The position numbers and the translations under genes are program-made. Of a stretch of DNA of 64,000 bases, positions 7,697-16,127 are shown piece by piece (the stretch's first letter is position 1; every line of letters starts with the position of its first letter). Under the pieces are notes generated by a model. That model did not search any database and was not told the DNA's origin. It saw nothing but the letters and a program-made list of their open reading frames with translations. The stretch covers positions 1 through 64,000 of the forward strand of contig JAZOOD010000067.1 in assembly GCA_045654805.1 (NCBI GenBank), written 5' to 3'. Source of the stretch: CAZNKU01 sp045654805 (GTDB lineage Bacteria; Bacillota; Clostridia; Monoglobales; Firm-18).

Positions 7697-8412
7697 TTTT
7701 CTGCCTCCTCAAAATTCTCTGTATTGATTGGAAATAATGTAGCGGCAATAGCACTCACGCATATTGCTGTAATAATTATTGACCAACCATCAGATAAATT
7801 TGATAGTGGGGGAAGGTAGTTAAATAGTAGACTTGCAATTATTGCGAGAATTACAGTAAACATAATACTTTTTTTCTCCCTTGCAGGCGGAATAATTATT
7901 GCTATAAACATTCCGTATAATGCAATCCCCATAGCACTTGATAAAATTTGAGGCATAAATGAAGTTGCCATTGCACCGACTGTTGTACCCATAGTCCAGC
8001 CTAAAAGCGGTGTTAGTATTAAGCCTGTCATATATGGAGTTGATAAATCTGTTTTTCTCTGCATTGAAACGGCAAATATTTCATCTGTAATACCAAAGGA
8101 TATTGCAAGTCGCTCCTTTAAAGTAATATTTGACTGTATCTTTTGAGAAACAGAAAGAGACATTAAAAAATATCTTATGTTTATAATCAGAGTTGTTATT
8201 ATTAACTCTATATATGTACCTTTTTCTATTAAAATATTTGCTCCGGCAAACTGTCCGGCACTGGTTAGATTAGTAAGGGATATTACTATTGCAGACCATA
8301 TGGGTAGTCCGGATAAAATTACCGTAATGCCAAATGCCATAGATACGGAAAAGTACCCTAGACAAATTGGGAAACCATCTTTAATTCCTTGAATAAAATC
8401 TTGATTTTTCAT
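7693..8412 (-). CDS. azlC: AzlC family amino acid exporter
   Basis: A 239-residue integral membrane protein with several hydrophobic segments and the AzlC N-terminal pattern GIKDGFPICLGYFSVSMAFGI and SAGQFAGANIL. It is the large, probably pore-forming subunit of the AzlCD exporter in the cytoplasmic membrane. An AAGGAG site precedes the ATG and a consensus-like promoter lies at 8445-8473. Specificity within small amino acids cannot be read from the sequence. Confidence 0.9.
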   Translation of the reverse strand: MKNQDFIQGIKDGFPICLGYFSVSMAFGITVILSGLPIWSAIVISLTNLTSAGQFAGANILIEKGTYIELIITTLIINIRYFLMSLSVSQKIQSNITLKERLAISFGITDEIFAVSMQRKTDLSTPYMTGLILTPLLGWTMGTTVGAMATSFMPQILSSAMGIALYGMFIAIIIPPAREKKSIMFTVILAIIASLLFNYLPPLSNLSDGWSIIITAICVSAIAATLFPINTENFEEAEK

Positions 8413-8444
8413 TTTTGCTCCTTATTATAAAATAAGTTTTGAAA

Positions 8445-8473
8445 ATTATAACATATCTTTTTGAATTTTTCAA
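8445..8473 (-). promoter_or_regulatory. Promoter of azlCD
   Basis: On the minus strand TTGAAA (8468-8473), a 17-base spacer and TATAAT (8445-8450) lie 32 bases before the azlC start. Confidence 0.7.
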
Positions 8474-8503
8474 TTAAAAAGAGTTATCGAAAGATAACTC
8501 TTT
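8471..8503 (-). terminator. Terminator of ddh
   Basis: An 11-bp perfect stem AAAGAGTTATC / GATAACTCTTT (8478-8488, 8493-8503) with a TTTC loop on the minus strand is followed by TTAATT. It lies six bases beyond the ddh stop codon. Confidence 0.75.
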
Positions 8504-8508
8504 AATAT

Positions 8509-9495
8509 TTATAGCAATTCTTTTCTTAATTCTGCACCTGTTTTTGGACTCAAATATGCTGGTGGAATATCAAGTACAGTTTTACAACCACTTTGTCCTC
8601 CATTATTCATACGATATGCTGCACGTGCATATGCAACGAGTACAGAAGAAGTAAATTCGGGATTGGAATCAAGTTTTAAACTATACTCTATAATGTGATT
8701 GTTTTCAAGATTTGCACCTGTTCTGCCACTTCTTATAACGAATCCGCCGTGTGGTATACCGCTGTGATTTTTATTGAGTTCTTCTTGTGAAATAAAATGA
8801 ACCGTTGTGTCATAATCAGCAAAATAGTTAGGCATTGTTTTGATTTCCTGTTCAATACGTACTTTGTCTGCACCGTCTTTTAGGACTACAAAGCATTCCC
8901 TTGTATGTTTTTGTCTTGTTGTAAGTTGGGGTGCAGAACCGCTGCGTACAGCATCCAATGCACTTTCAACAGGTATAGTATATTGTTTTGCGTCAGCAAC
9001 ACCCTCAATTCTTCTTATGGCATCAGAATGTCCTTGACTGACTCCCTTACCCCAGAAAGTATAATCTTCGCCATCAGGTAATATTGCCCCTGCATACATT
9101 CTGTTTATTGAAAACATACCTGGGTCCCAGCCTACAGAAATAATTGCAATCTTTCCTGATTCAGACGCGGCCTTGTCTGTGTTTTCAAAGTGTTCAGGTA
9201 TTTTAGCATGGGTGTCAAAACTATCGATAACATTGAACATTCTTGCTAATTTGGGTGTTTGTTCCGGAAGGTCTGTAGCACTGCCACCACATATAATCAT
9301 AACGTCAATGTTTCCGACCATTTCATTCACTTTGTCGGAATGAAAAACAGGAACACCTTCCGTCTGAATTTTAACTGTTGAAGGATCACGGCGTGTGAAT
9401 ACTGCCGCAAGTTTAAGGTCTGCATTTTGTTTAATTGCATTTTCTACACCGCGACCTAAGTTGCCGTAACCATATATTCCAATTTTAATACTCAT
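8509..9495 (-). CDS. ddh: meso-Diaminopimelate dehydrogenase
   Basis: The 328-residue protein, the usual length for Ddh, begins MSIKIGIYGYGNLGRGVE (Rossmann GYGNLG near residues 9-14) and has the family segments SVGWDPGMFSINR, FWGKGVSQGHSDAIRR and LTTRQKHTRECFVVL. Ddh converts tetrahydrodipicolinate, ammonia and NADPH to meso-diaminopimelate in one step, supplying peptidoglycan and lysine and bypassing DapF. The frame is open 23 codons upstream, but those codons overlap the promoter; AGGTGA fits the ATG ending at 9495. A divergent DapF homologue is encoded at 35670. Confidence 0.95.
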   Translation of the reverse strand: MSIKIGIYGYGNLGRGVENAIKQNADLKLAAVFTRRDPSTVKIQTEGVPVFHSDKVNEMVGNIDVMIICGGSATDLPEQTPKLARMFNVIDSFDTHAKIPEHFENTDKAASESGKIAIISVGWDPGMFSINRMYAGAILPDGEDYTFWGKGVSQGHSDAIRRIEGVADAKQYTIPVESALDAVRSGSAPQLTTRQKHTRECFVVLKDGADKVRIEQEIKTMPNYFADYDTTVHFISQEELNKNHSGIPHGGFVIRSGRTGANLENNHIIEYSLKLDSNPEFTSSVLVAYARAAYRMNNGGQSGCKTVLDIPPAYLSPKTGAELRKELL

Positions 9496-9529
9496 TATAT
9501 TTTCACCTCGATTTTTTAAACATAAAAAA

Positions 9530-9558
9530 ATTATAGCATATTTTTTAAATATGTTCAA
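9530..9558 (-). promoter_or_regulatory. Promoter of ddh
   Basis: On the minus strand TTGAAC (9553-9558), a 17-base spacer and TATAAT (9530-9535) lie between the tRNA terminator and ddh. This rules out the longer upstream start for ddh. Confidence 0.7.
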
Positions 9559-9570
9559 TAACAAATATAA

Positions 9571-9599
9571 AAAAACAAAAAGACACTCAATAGAGTGCC
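9571..9599 (-). terminator. Terminator of tRNA-Arg
   Basis: On the minus strand GGCACTC-TATT-GAGTGTC (9582-9599) forms a seven-bp stem with one G-U pair and is followed by TTTTTGTTTTTTT. Confidence 0.8.
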
Positions 9600-9606
9600 T
9601 TTTCCG

Positions 9607-9683
9607 TGGCGCGCCGAGAGGGATTCGAACCCCCGACCGTTCGGTTCGTAGCCGAATACTCTATCCAGCTGAGCTACCGGCGC
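9607..9683 (-). tRNA. tRNA-Arg (anticodon ACG)
   Basis: A 77-base cloverleaf read on the minus strand: acceptor arms GCGCCGG and TCGGCGC with discriminator G and encoded CCA (9607-9609), D arm with AGCTGGAT, anticodon stem TTCGG/CCGAA around loop CTACGAA, and T arm GGGGG-TTCGAAT-CCCTC. The anticodon ACG (A34 normally converted to inosine) reads CGU, CGC and CGA. It is a single-gene transcription unit with its own promoter (9708-9736) and terminator. Confidence 0.95.
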
Positions 9684-9707
9684 ATAGTTTTTTTAAACTG
9701 CCTGAAT

Positions 9708-9736
9708 ATAATAACATATTATTTGGTAAAAATCAA
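9708..9736 (-). promoter_or_regulatory. Promoter of tRNA-Arg
   Basis: On the minus strand TTGATT (9731-9736), a 17-base spacer and TATTAT (9708-9713) lie 24 bases before the first base of the tRNA. Confidence 0.65.
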
Positions 9737-9775
9737 GCCCTTTTTTAAAATTTTTATTATTTTAAGTTTTTAATG

Positions 9776-9804
9776 TTGAAATATGTTATAAAATATTGTA
9801 AAAT
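9776..9804 (+). promoter_or_regulatory. Promoter of the cysteine desulfurase-thiI operon
   Basis: TTGAAA (9776-9781), a 17-base spacer and TAAAAT (9799-9804) lie 36 bases before the start codon. Confidence 0.6.
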
Positions 9805-9839
9805 ATATTGTATGGTATTGATAAGGAGTAATGCTTTAT

Positions 9840-10976
9840 ATGTTAGATATATATTTTGATAACGGTGCTACAACACGCACTGACAAAAGGGTTGCGGATT
9901 TGATGTATAATGTTATGACATCATCTTACGGTAATCCATCATCTTTACATTCAAAAGGACTTGAAGCAGAACATATTGTAAAAAATGCAAGAAAAATAAT
10001 TGCTGATAAAATAAATTCAAATCCGGAAGAAATTATTTTTACAGCAAGTGGGTCTGAATCTAATAATCTTGCTCTTTTGGGGGTAGCAGATTTGTTTAGA
10101 TTTAAAGGTGAAATTATAACATCGAAAATTGAGCACAAATGTGTACTGGAATGTATGAAACGCCTTGAAAATAATGGATTTAAAATACATTATGTTGATG
10201 TAGATGAAAATGGGATAGTTAATGTTAATCAGCTTGAAAGACTTATTAATGAAAAAACTCAGCTTGTAAGTATTATGCACGTTAATAATGAATGCGGAAG
10301 TATTCAGCCTATAAAGGAAATATATAATGTTATAAAAAGTAAAAAGACTGATACTTTATTTCACACTGATAATATTCAGGGATTTTGCAAAATAGATTTA
10401 GATTGTGAATATTGCGATATGATGAGTATTTCTGCACATAAAATTCACGGTCCAAAGGGTATTGGCGCTTTGTATGTAAAAAAGGGAATCAGGCTATCTC
10501 CAGTAATATATGGTGGCGGTCAAGAAAATGGTTTGAGAGGCGGTACCGAAAATGTGCCTGCCATTGCCGGATTTGGAAGGGCAATTGAGGTTTTTGAAAA
10601 AAATAATGATAACTTGCTTAATATTAAAAAATATATTACTAAACGAACTACAGAAGAAATACCTCAAATTTATATTAATGGAGATGTTTACAACTCATCA
10701 CCATATATTTTAAGTATTGCAATGATAGGATTAAGGTCAGAAATCATATTACATTCGTTGGAGCAAAGAGGTATTTTCGTTTCATCAGGCTCGGCTTGTT
10801 CTTCCAACAAACCATCTCCAAGTCACGTTCTTACAGCAATGGGATATAAGCCTGAAAGGGTTGATAGTAGTATTCGTATAAGTTTCAATAGTGAAAATAC
10901 AATGGAAGAAGCAGAGATATTTTGTGATGTACTTGCAGATATTGCACGAATTAATAAAAAGGTAAGGAGAATATAA
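9840..10976 (+). CDS. Cysteine desulfurase (NifS/IscS class, ThiI partner)
   Basis: A 378-residue class V aminotransferase-fold enzyme. Visible are the PLP-binding lysine K201 in SISAHKIHGPKG and the persulfide-forming C320 in SSGSACSSNKPSPSH. It takes sulfur from cysteine, releasing alanine. The stop codon overlaps the thiI start by one base, the same pairing as nifZ-thiI in Bacillus, so its main acceptor is probably ThiI for 4-thiouridine in tRNA (inference). An ATG at 9831 is in frame but only two bases from AAGGAG; I prefer 9840 at eleven bases, though neither is certain. Confidence 0.9.
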   Translation: MLDIYFDNGATTRTDKRVADLMYNVMTSSYGNPSSLHSKGLEAEHIVKNARKIIADKINSNPEEIIFTASGSESNNLALLGVADLFRFKGEIITSKIEHKCVLECMKRLENNGFKIHYVDVDENGIVNVNQLERLINEKTQLVSIMHVNNECGSIQPIKEIYNVIKSKKTDTLFHTDNIQGFCKIDLDCEYCDMMSISAHKIHGPKGIGALYVKKGIRLSPVIYGGGQENGLRGGTENVPAIAGFGRAIEVFEKNNDNLLNIKKYITKRTTEEIPQIYINGDVYNSSPYILSIAMIGLRSEIILHSLEQRGIFVSSGSACSSNKPSPSHVLTAMGYKPERVDSSIRISFNSENTMEEAEIFCDVLADIARINKKVRRI

Positions 10977-12142
10977 TGGATAAAATAATTCTTTTAAAAT
11001 ACGGCGAAATAATTCTTAAGGGACTTAACAGACCAAGATTTGAAAAGATATTGGTGGAAAACATTTCACAGTATATTGATAAAACTAAAGTTAAGGTATG
11101 GAGAGCACAGGCTACAATTTATGTAGAGCCTTTAACAGATGATATAGATATGCAAAAGCTTGCTGAGAAGTTATCAAAGGTTTTTGGTATAGTTGCAGTA
11201 GCGCTTGCTGATGTAGTTCCAAAAGATATTGAAGCAATATGCAAAAAGGCAGCTGAGGTTGCTTTACGCACTAAGGGGAATACGTTTAAAGTAGAGGCTA
11301 AACGTGCTGATAAAAAATTCCCTTACAAGTCGCCTGAAATATGTATGCAGGCAGGCGGGTATGTTCTTTCTAAAAATCATAATTTGAAAGTTGATGTTCA
11401 TAATCCGGATTTTACAATTAATGTTGAAATAAGAGATTTTGCTGCATATGTATATGCTGAAAAAATTCACGGAGTAGGAGGTATGCCTATAGGTACAAAC
11501 GGAAAGGCTACTTTACTTCTTTCCGGAGGTATTGACAGCCCTGTTGCGGGATATATGATTGCAAAACGCGGTGTTGAGTTAAATGCTGTTCATTTTTATA
11601 GTTATCCTTATACAAGTGAAAGGGCAAAGGAAAAGGTGCTTGATTTGGCACAGATTCTTGCAGATTATTGTGGTGAAATTAAGGTGCATATTGTACCCTT
11701 TACTGAAATTCAGCTTGCTATTAATGATAAATGTCCTGAGGAGCAAATGACAGTTATAATGAGACGTATCATGATGCAGATTTCAGATAAAATAGCATCT
11801 GAAACAGGTTCATATGCACTTATTACAGGTGAGAGTATCGGGCAGGTAGCATCACAAACAATTCAGGCACTTTCGGTTACTAATGCTGTTGTCAATATGC
11901 CTGTCTTCAGACCTCTTATAGGTATGGATAAGGATGAAATTATCCGGATTTCAAGAAAAATTGGTACATTTGAAACTTCAATATTGCCTTATGAAGATTG
12001 TTGTACGGTATTTACTCCAAAACATCCAACAACTAAGCCTAATATCGAACGCATAATGCAGAGCGAAAGTAAACTGGATATTGAAACAATGGTTAAAACT
12101 GCAATGGAAAATATTGAGACTGTAACATTACGCAGAAAATAG
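10976..12142 (+). CDS. thiI: tRNA 4-thiouridine synthase ThiI
   Basis: A 388-residue protein with an N-terminal ferredoxin-like and THUMP RNA-binding region (about 1-165) and a PP-loop adenylation domain with SGGIDS at 183-188. It adenylates U8 of tRNA and inserts sulfur. Like the Bacillus protein it has no C-terminal rhodanese domain, so sulfur must come directly from the co-transcribed cysteine desulfurase. Cysteines near the C-terminus (EDCCTVF) are the likely sulfur-carrying or assisting residues, but that is inference. Confidence 0.93.
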   Translation: MDKIILLKYGEIILKGLNRPRFEKILVENISQYIDKTKVKVWRAQATIYVEPLTDDIDMQKLAEKLSKVFGIVAVALADVVPKDIEAICKKAAEVALRTKGNTFKVEAKRADKKFPYKSPEICMQAGGYVLSKNHNLKVDVHNPDFTINVEIRDFAAYVYAEKIHGVGGMPIGTNGKATLLLSGGIDSPVAGYMIAKRGVELNAVHFYSYPYTSERAKEKVLDLAQILADYCGEIKVHIVPFTEIQLAINDKCPEEQMTVIMRRIMMQISDKIASETGSYALITGESIGQVASQTIQALSVTNAVVNMPVFRPLIGMDKDEIIRISRKIGTFETSILPYEDCCTVFTPKHPTTKPNIERIMQSESKLDIETMVKTAMENIETVTLRRK

Positions 12143-12192
12143 CTGTCCGTTTTATGACACAGTTAAAAATGTATTATAAAGGTGAACTTTAA

Positions 12193-12663
12193 ATGGATAA
12201 ATTGTTTGAACTTTTACAAAAAAATAATCTTACAATTTCAACTGCGGAGAGTTGCACAGGAGGTATGATTGCTTCTGCAATTACAGATGTAAGCGGGTCT
12301 TCAAACTTTTTTGGTATGGGAGTTGTAACATATTCCAACGATGCTAAGATGAAGCTTATTGGAGTAGGTAAGGAAACTCTTGATAAATTTGGTGCAGTAA
12401 GTGAACAGACTGCAAAACAGATGGCAGAGGGAGTGTTAAAGCTTGCTGACAGTGATATTTCTGTTGCAGTTACAGGTATTGCAGGACCCACAGGTGGTAC
12501 TGTTGAAAAGCCTGTTGGCTTGGTTTATATCGGTGTTTCCGGCAGATATGGAACTTTCGTATATAAAAACAATTTTGACGGCACCAGAGACGATGTACGC
12601 AGACAAACTGTTTACCGTGCATTTGAGCTTATGTGTGACTACATTTACAAATTTTATGGTTGA
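12193..12663 (+). CDS. pncC: CinA C-terminal domain protein, nicotinamide-nucleotide amidase
   Basis: The 156-residue protein consists only of the CinA C-terminal (PncC) domain: TAESCTGGMIASAITDVSGSS near the N-terminus, VSEQTAKQMAEG in the middle and VTGIAGPTGGT near residues 93-103. PncC deamidates NMN to nicotinate mononucleotide in NAD salvage. The N-terminal COG1058 domain of full-length CinA is absent. Its position directly before recA is the conserved cinA-recA order. AAAGGTGA precedes the ATG. Confidence 0.88.
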   Translation: MDKLFELLQKNNLTISTAESCTGGMIASAITDVSGSSNFFGMGVVTYSNDAKMKLIGVGKETLDKFGAVSEQTAKQMAEGVLKLADSDISVAVTGIAGPTGGTVEKPVGLVYIGVSGRYGTFVYKNNFDGTRDDVRRQTVYRAFELMCDYIYKFYG

Positions 12664-12688
12664 TTTTTTTGTCGATTTAAAGTATTAT
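12660..12688 (+). promoter_or_regulatory. Promoter of recA
   Basis: TTGATT (12660-12665), a 17-base spacer and TATTAT (12683-12688) lie 40 bases before the recA ATG. I see no Firmicutes LexA box (GAAC-N4-GTTC) around it, so SOS control is not visible here. Confidence 0.65.
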
Positions 12689-12728
12689 ATTGTTAGTGAA
12701 TTTTTTAAATTCAGAAAGGATGTTTACT

Positions 12729-13754
12729 ATGGACGAAAATAAGAAAAAGGCCCTTGAGGTTACCTTTGCACAAATTGAAAAACAGTTTGGTAAAGGCTCA
12801 ATTATGAGGTTGGGTGAAAATACTCACCTTGATGTTGAAGCTATATCTACAGGTTCACTTTCTCTGGACCTTGCTTTGGGTATAGGTGGTATTCCAAAGG
12901 GTAGAATTATTGAAATATACGGACCCGAATCTTCGGGTAAAACTACTGTTGCCTTGCATGTTGTTGCTGAAGTACAAAAAAACGGCGGTGTTGCTGCGTT
13001 TATCGATGCTGAACACGCTTTGGACCCTAAATATTCTTCTGCTTTAGGTGTTAATGTAGATGAACTTATAGTTTCACAGCCGGATACCGGTGAGCAGGCA
13101 CTTGATATTGCAGAACATCTTGTGCGTAGCGGTGCAGTTGATGTTATTGTTGTAGACTCTGTTGCTGCATTGGTACCAAAACAGGAAATTGAAGGCGAAA
13201 TGGGCGACGCTCATATGGGTCTTCAGGCAAGACTTATGTCTCAGGCATTACGTAAATTAAGTGGAATTATTAATAAGTCAAACTGTACTATGATTTTCAT
13301 TAATCAGTTAAGACAAAAAATTGGTGTGGTATATGGTAATCCGGAAACTACAACAGGTGGTAATGCACTTAAATTCTATGCTTCTGTACGTATCGATATA
13401 AGACGTGTTGAAACTTTAAAATCAGGCACTGAAATGATTGGTAACAGAACACGTGCAAAAATTGTTAAAAACAAAGTGGCTCCACCTTTTAAAACTGCTG
13501 AATTTGATATTATGTACGGTAAGGGTATCTCCAGAATAGGTGATATATTGGATATAGGTGCCAATCTTGACATTATTACAAAAGGCGGTTCCTGGTATAG
13601 CTATAATGATACTAAAATCGGTCAGGGCAGAGATAATGCAAAGAATTATTTATTGGAAAACCCTGAGATTGCTAAGGAAATTGAAGCAAAAATCCGTGCT
13701 AAGGTTGCTGGAGATAACAGCCTGATAGAAACTGAAATAAGCGACGATGAATAA
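12729..13754 (+). CDS. recA: Recombinase RecA
   Basis: The 341-residue protein has the RecA core: Walker A GPESSGKTT at 65-73, the EHALDP segment, Walker B VIVVDSVAALVP, the loop-2 region GNPETTTGGNALKFY and an acidic tail ending ETEISDDE. It forms filaments on single-stranded DNA for strand exchange and triggers LexA cleavage. The frame is open 13 codons upstream, but those would overlap the promoter region; GAAAGGA serves the ATG at 12729. recX follows with an eight-base overlap. Confidence 0.98.
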   Translation: MDENKKKALEVTFAQIEKQFGKGSIMRLGENTHLDVEAISTGSLSLDLALGIGGIPKGRIIEIYGPESSGKTTVALHVVAEVQKNGGVAAFIDAEHALDPKYSSALGVNVDELIVSQPDTGEQALDIAEHLVRSGAVDVIVVDSVAALVPKQEIEGEMGDAHMGLQARLMSQALRKLSGIINKSNCTMIFINQLRQKIGVVYGNPETTTGGNALKFYASVRIDIRRVETLKSGTEMIGNRTRAKIVKNKVAPPFKTAEFDIMYGKGISRIGDILDIGANLDIITKGGSWYSYNDTKIGQGRDNAKNYLLENPEIAKEIEAKIRAKVAGDNSLIETEISDDE

Positions 13755-14226
13755 TTTTAGCAACGATTTTTCAAGATGCAAGGATTGTGCATTTTATTTC
13801 ATAAACAAACGTCGTCATACAAAAAAAGAACTTATAAATAAGCTTGTAAAAAAAGAGTATGATATTAGTGTAGTACAAGAGGTTGCTGACTATCTTGAGG
13901 AAGCCGGGTACATAGATGATGCGGATTATGCAAGGAGATTTATTCTTGATGCTGTTAATCTAAAAAAACACGGGTTTGTAAGGATTAAACGTGATTTGCT
14001 TATAAAAGGTGTAGATAGGTCGGTAATTGACGATGTTGTATATGATTTGAATCTTGACACAAACTTTGTTCTTGGGTACCTTATTGAAAGTAAAGGCTCT
14101 AATATGGACTTGACTGATGAAAAGAATGTCAATAGGCTAAAGGGATTTTTGTTAAGGCGTGGCTTTAATTATAGTGATATAAATAATGCTTTGTACGAAT
14201 ATCGTAATAAAAAGGAGAATATCTAA
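13747..14226 (+). CDS. recX: RecA regulator RecX
   Basis: A 159-residue, helix-rich protein built of repeated three-helix units, with the RecX patterns RRHTKKELINKLVKKEYD, DYLEEAGYIDDADYARRFI and KRDLLIKGV. RecX binds the RecA filament and limits its activity. The ATG overlaps the 3' end of recA by eight bases, indicating coupled translation. It is shorter than the Bacillus RecX (about 264 residues) and resembles the short three-repeat forms. Confidence 0.9.
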   Translation: MNNFSNDFSRCKDCAFYFINKRRHTKKELINKLVKKEYDISVVQEVADYLEEAGYIDDADYARRFILDAVNLKKHGFVRIKRDLLIKGVDRSVIDDVVYDLNLDTNFVLGYLIESKGSNMDLTDEKNVNRLKGFLLRRGFNYSDINNALYEYRNKKENI

Positions 14227-15543
14227 TTGGAAAAAATAGCTTTTGTGTCTCTTGGTTGTCCAAAAAACCTTGTTGATACTGAATATATGCTTGGTGCCTT
14301 GTCATCCGAAGGATATGAATTTACTGAGGATGAAAGTATAGCAGATATAATTATTGTAAATACCTGTTGTTTTATAAATGATGCAAAACAGGAATCTATT
14401 GATACAATTATAGATGTTGGACAGTGGAAGGAAACCGGCAATTGCAAAAGGTTAATTGTTACGGGTTGTCTTGCACAAAGATATAAGGATGAAATAATAA
14501 AAGAACTTCCTGAGGTAGATGCAGTTGTTGGTGTTGGAGATGTTGATGGGGTTCTAAATGCAGTAAAATCTAATGAAATAATAGTCGATTGCAATAAACC
14601 CTATTGTCTTGAAAATAATTATTTCAGACTGCTATCTACTCCGCCTTATGTAGCATACCTGAAGGTCTCCGATGGTTGCGATAATCATTGTACTTATTGC
14701 GTAATACCTTCAATCAGAGGTAAATTGCAGAGTAAAAAAATTGAAGATTGTGTAAAAGAGGCTGAAGAACTTGTAGAAAAAGGAGTTTTTGAGCTAGTTT
14801 TGTTGGCACAGGATCTTACTAATTATGGTAAAGATTTATATGGAACTCCAAAGCTTGTTGAACTTCTAAAAGAACTTGGTAAAATAAATGGTCTTAAATG
14901 GATAAGGCTTCTTTATTGTTACCCCGAAAGCATTACTGACGAATTAATAGATGAAATTGCAAATAATGAAAAAGTTTGTAAGTATATTGATATTCCTATT
15001 CAGCATTGCAATGATGAGATTTTGAAGAAAATGGGACGCAGAGGTAATAAGGAAACTATAATTTCTGTTGTAAATAAGCTTCGCAGTAAAATTCCTGATA
15101 TTACAATACGTACTACATTGATAACAGGCTTCCCCGGAGAAACTGATGAACAGTATCTTGAAATGGAAAATTTTATTCACGAAATGAAATTTGACCGTTT
15201 GGGAGTTTTTGCTTATTCACAGGAAGAGGATACCCCTGCTGCAAATATGCCTGGCCAGATTGAAGAAGATATTAAGCAACGCAGACAGGAAATGTTGATG
15301 CTTGCACAAAGTGATGTTGTTGAAGAAAAGTCGATGGAAAAGGTAGGAAGTGTCATTGAAGTCCTTGTTGAAGGTTATGATGCTGTCACAAAGCAACACT
15401 TTGGCCGTAGTCAGGCGGATACTATGGATATTGATGCAAAAATTTTCTTTGAATCCAAAAAAAGATTGGACGAGGGAGCTTTTGTTAATGTAAAAATTGA
15501 AGGTTTTTTTGATTATGATTTAATAGGAACATCAGAGGAGTGA
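14227..15543 (+). CDS. rimO: Ribosomal protein S12 methylthiotransferase RimO
   Basis: A 438-residue radical SAM enzyme. The N-terminal UPF0004 domain begins VSLGCPKNLVDTE and supplies cluster cysteines C11, C47 and C81. The radical SAM cluster is C151-x3-C155-x2-C158 (DGCDNHCTYC), and a C-terminal TRAM domain (about 370-436) follows. The SLGCPKNxVD signature distinguishes RimO from MiaB. It modifies the conserved aspartate of ribosomal protein S12. Translation starts at TTG, with AAAGGAG nine bases upstream, immediately after the recX stop. Confidence 0.95.
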   Translation: MEKIAFVSLGCPKNLVDTEYMLGALSSEGYEFTEDESIADIIIVNTCCFINDAKQESIDTIIDVGQWKETGNCKRLIVTGCLAQRYKDEIIKELPEVDAVVGVGDVDGVLNAVKSNEIIVDCNKPYCLENNYFRLLSTPPYVAYLKVSDGCDNHCTYCVIPSIRGKLQSKKIEDCVKEAEELVEKGVFELVLLAQDLTNYGKDLYGTPKLVELLKELGKINGLKWIRLLYCYPESITDELIDEIANNEKVCKYIDIPIQHCNDEILKKMGRRGNKETIISVVNKLRSKIPDITIRTTLITGFPGETDEQYLEMENFIHEMKFDRLGVFAYSQEEDTPAANMPGQIEEDIKQRRQEMLMLAQSDVVEEKSMEKVGSVIEVLVEGYDAVTKQHFGRSQADTMDIDAKIFFESKKRLDEGAFVNVKIEGFFDYDLIGTSEE

Positions 15544-15547
15544 TTAT

Positions 15548-16114
15548 ATGAATTTGCCTAATAAATTAACAATTTTGAGAATAATATTGGTACCTGTATT
15601 TTTGATATTACTTCTTAATTTTAATATGTTTGCGGTTTCGGGTTTTGTATTTGTTATTGCATCCTTAACTGATTTGGCAGATGGTAAAATTGCACGTAAA
15701 TATAATTTGGTTACAAATTTTGGTAAATTTGCCGACCCTCTTGCCGATAAACTTTTGGTGTGTGCTGCTTTAATTGCACTTTGTGCTTTAGGTAGGCTTG
15801 GCAATCCTGTACTTGGTGCATGGGCTACATTTATTATTATTTCAAGGGAATTTATGGTTACAGGTATAAGACTTGTTGCGGCTGCAGAGGGCAAGGTTAT
15901 TGCAGCGGGTATGTCAGGTAAAATAAAAACAACTGTACAGATGATAACTATTGTATTTATATTGTTCTCTGATTTAATTGTTACATTAGGTTTACCGGCG
16001 ATTATATCTGGTATTCTTTCAAATATTTTAGTAATCGCCTCTGTAATAATGACTGTTTATTCAGGTGTTGAATATATGATTCAAAATAAATCTTTATTGA
16101 ATACAAATAAATAA
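15548..16114 (+). CDS. pgsA: CDP-diacylglycerol-glycerol-3-phosphate 3-phosphatidyltransferase
   Basis: A 188-residue membrane protein with four or more hydrophobic segments and the CDP-alcohol phosphatidyltransferase motif D42-x2-D45-G46-x2-A49-R50-x8-G59-x3-D63-x3-D67. It makes phosphatidylglycerol phosphate in the cytoplasmic membrane, the committed step to phosphatidylglycerol. It starts four bases after rimO and lies 13 bases before plsX, so phospholipid head-group and acyl-chain genes share one transcript. Confidence 0.95.
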   Translation: MNLPNKLTILRIILVPVFLILLLNFNMFAVSGFVFVIASLTDLADGKIARKYNLVTNFGKFADPLADKLLVCAALIALCALGRLGNPVLGAWATFIIISREFMVTGIRLVAAAEGKVIAAGMSGKIKTTVQMITIVFILFSDLIVTLGLPAIISGILSNILVIASVIMTVYSGVEYMIQNKSLLNTNK

Positions 16115-16127
16115 AAGGAGAAAGAAT

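Noticed and set aside
9551..9748. A 65-residue plus-strand frame containing RGIRTPDRSVRSRILYPAELP
   Set aside because: It is the antisense translation of the tRNA-Arg gene, a well-known false protein in databases, and has no ribosome site.
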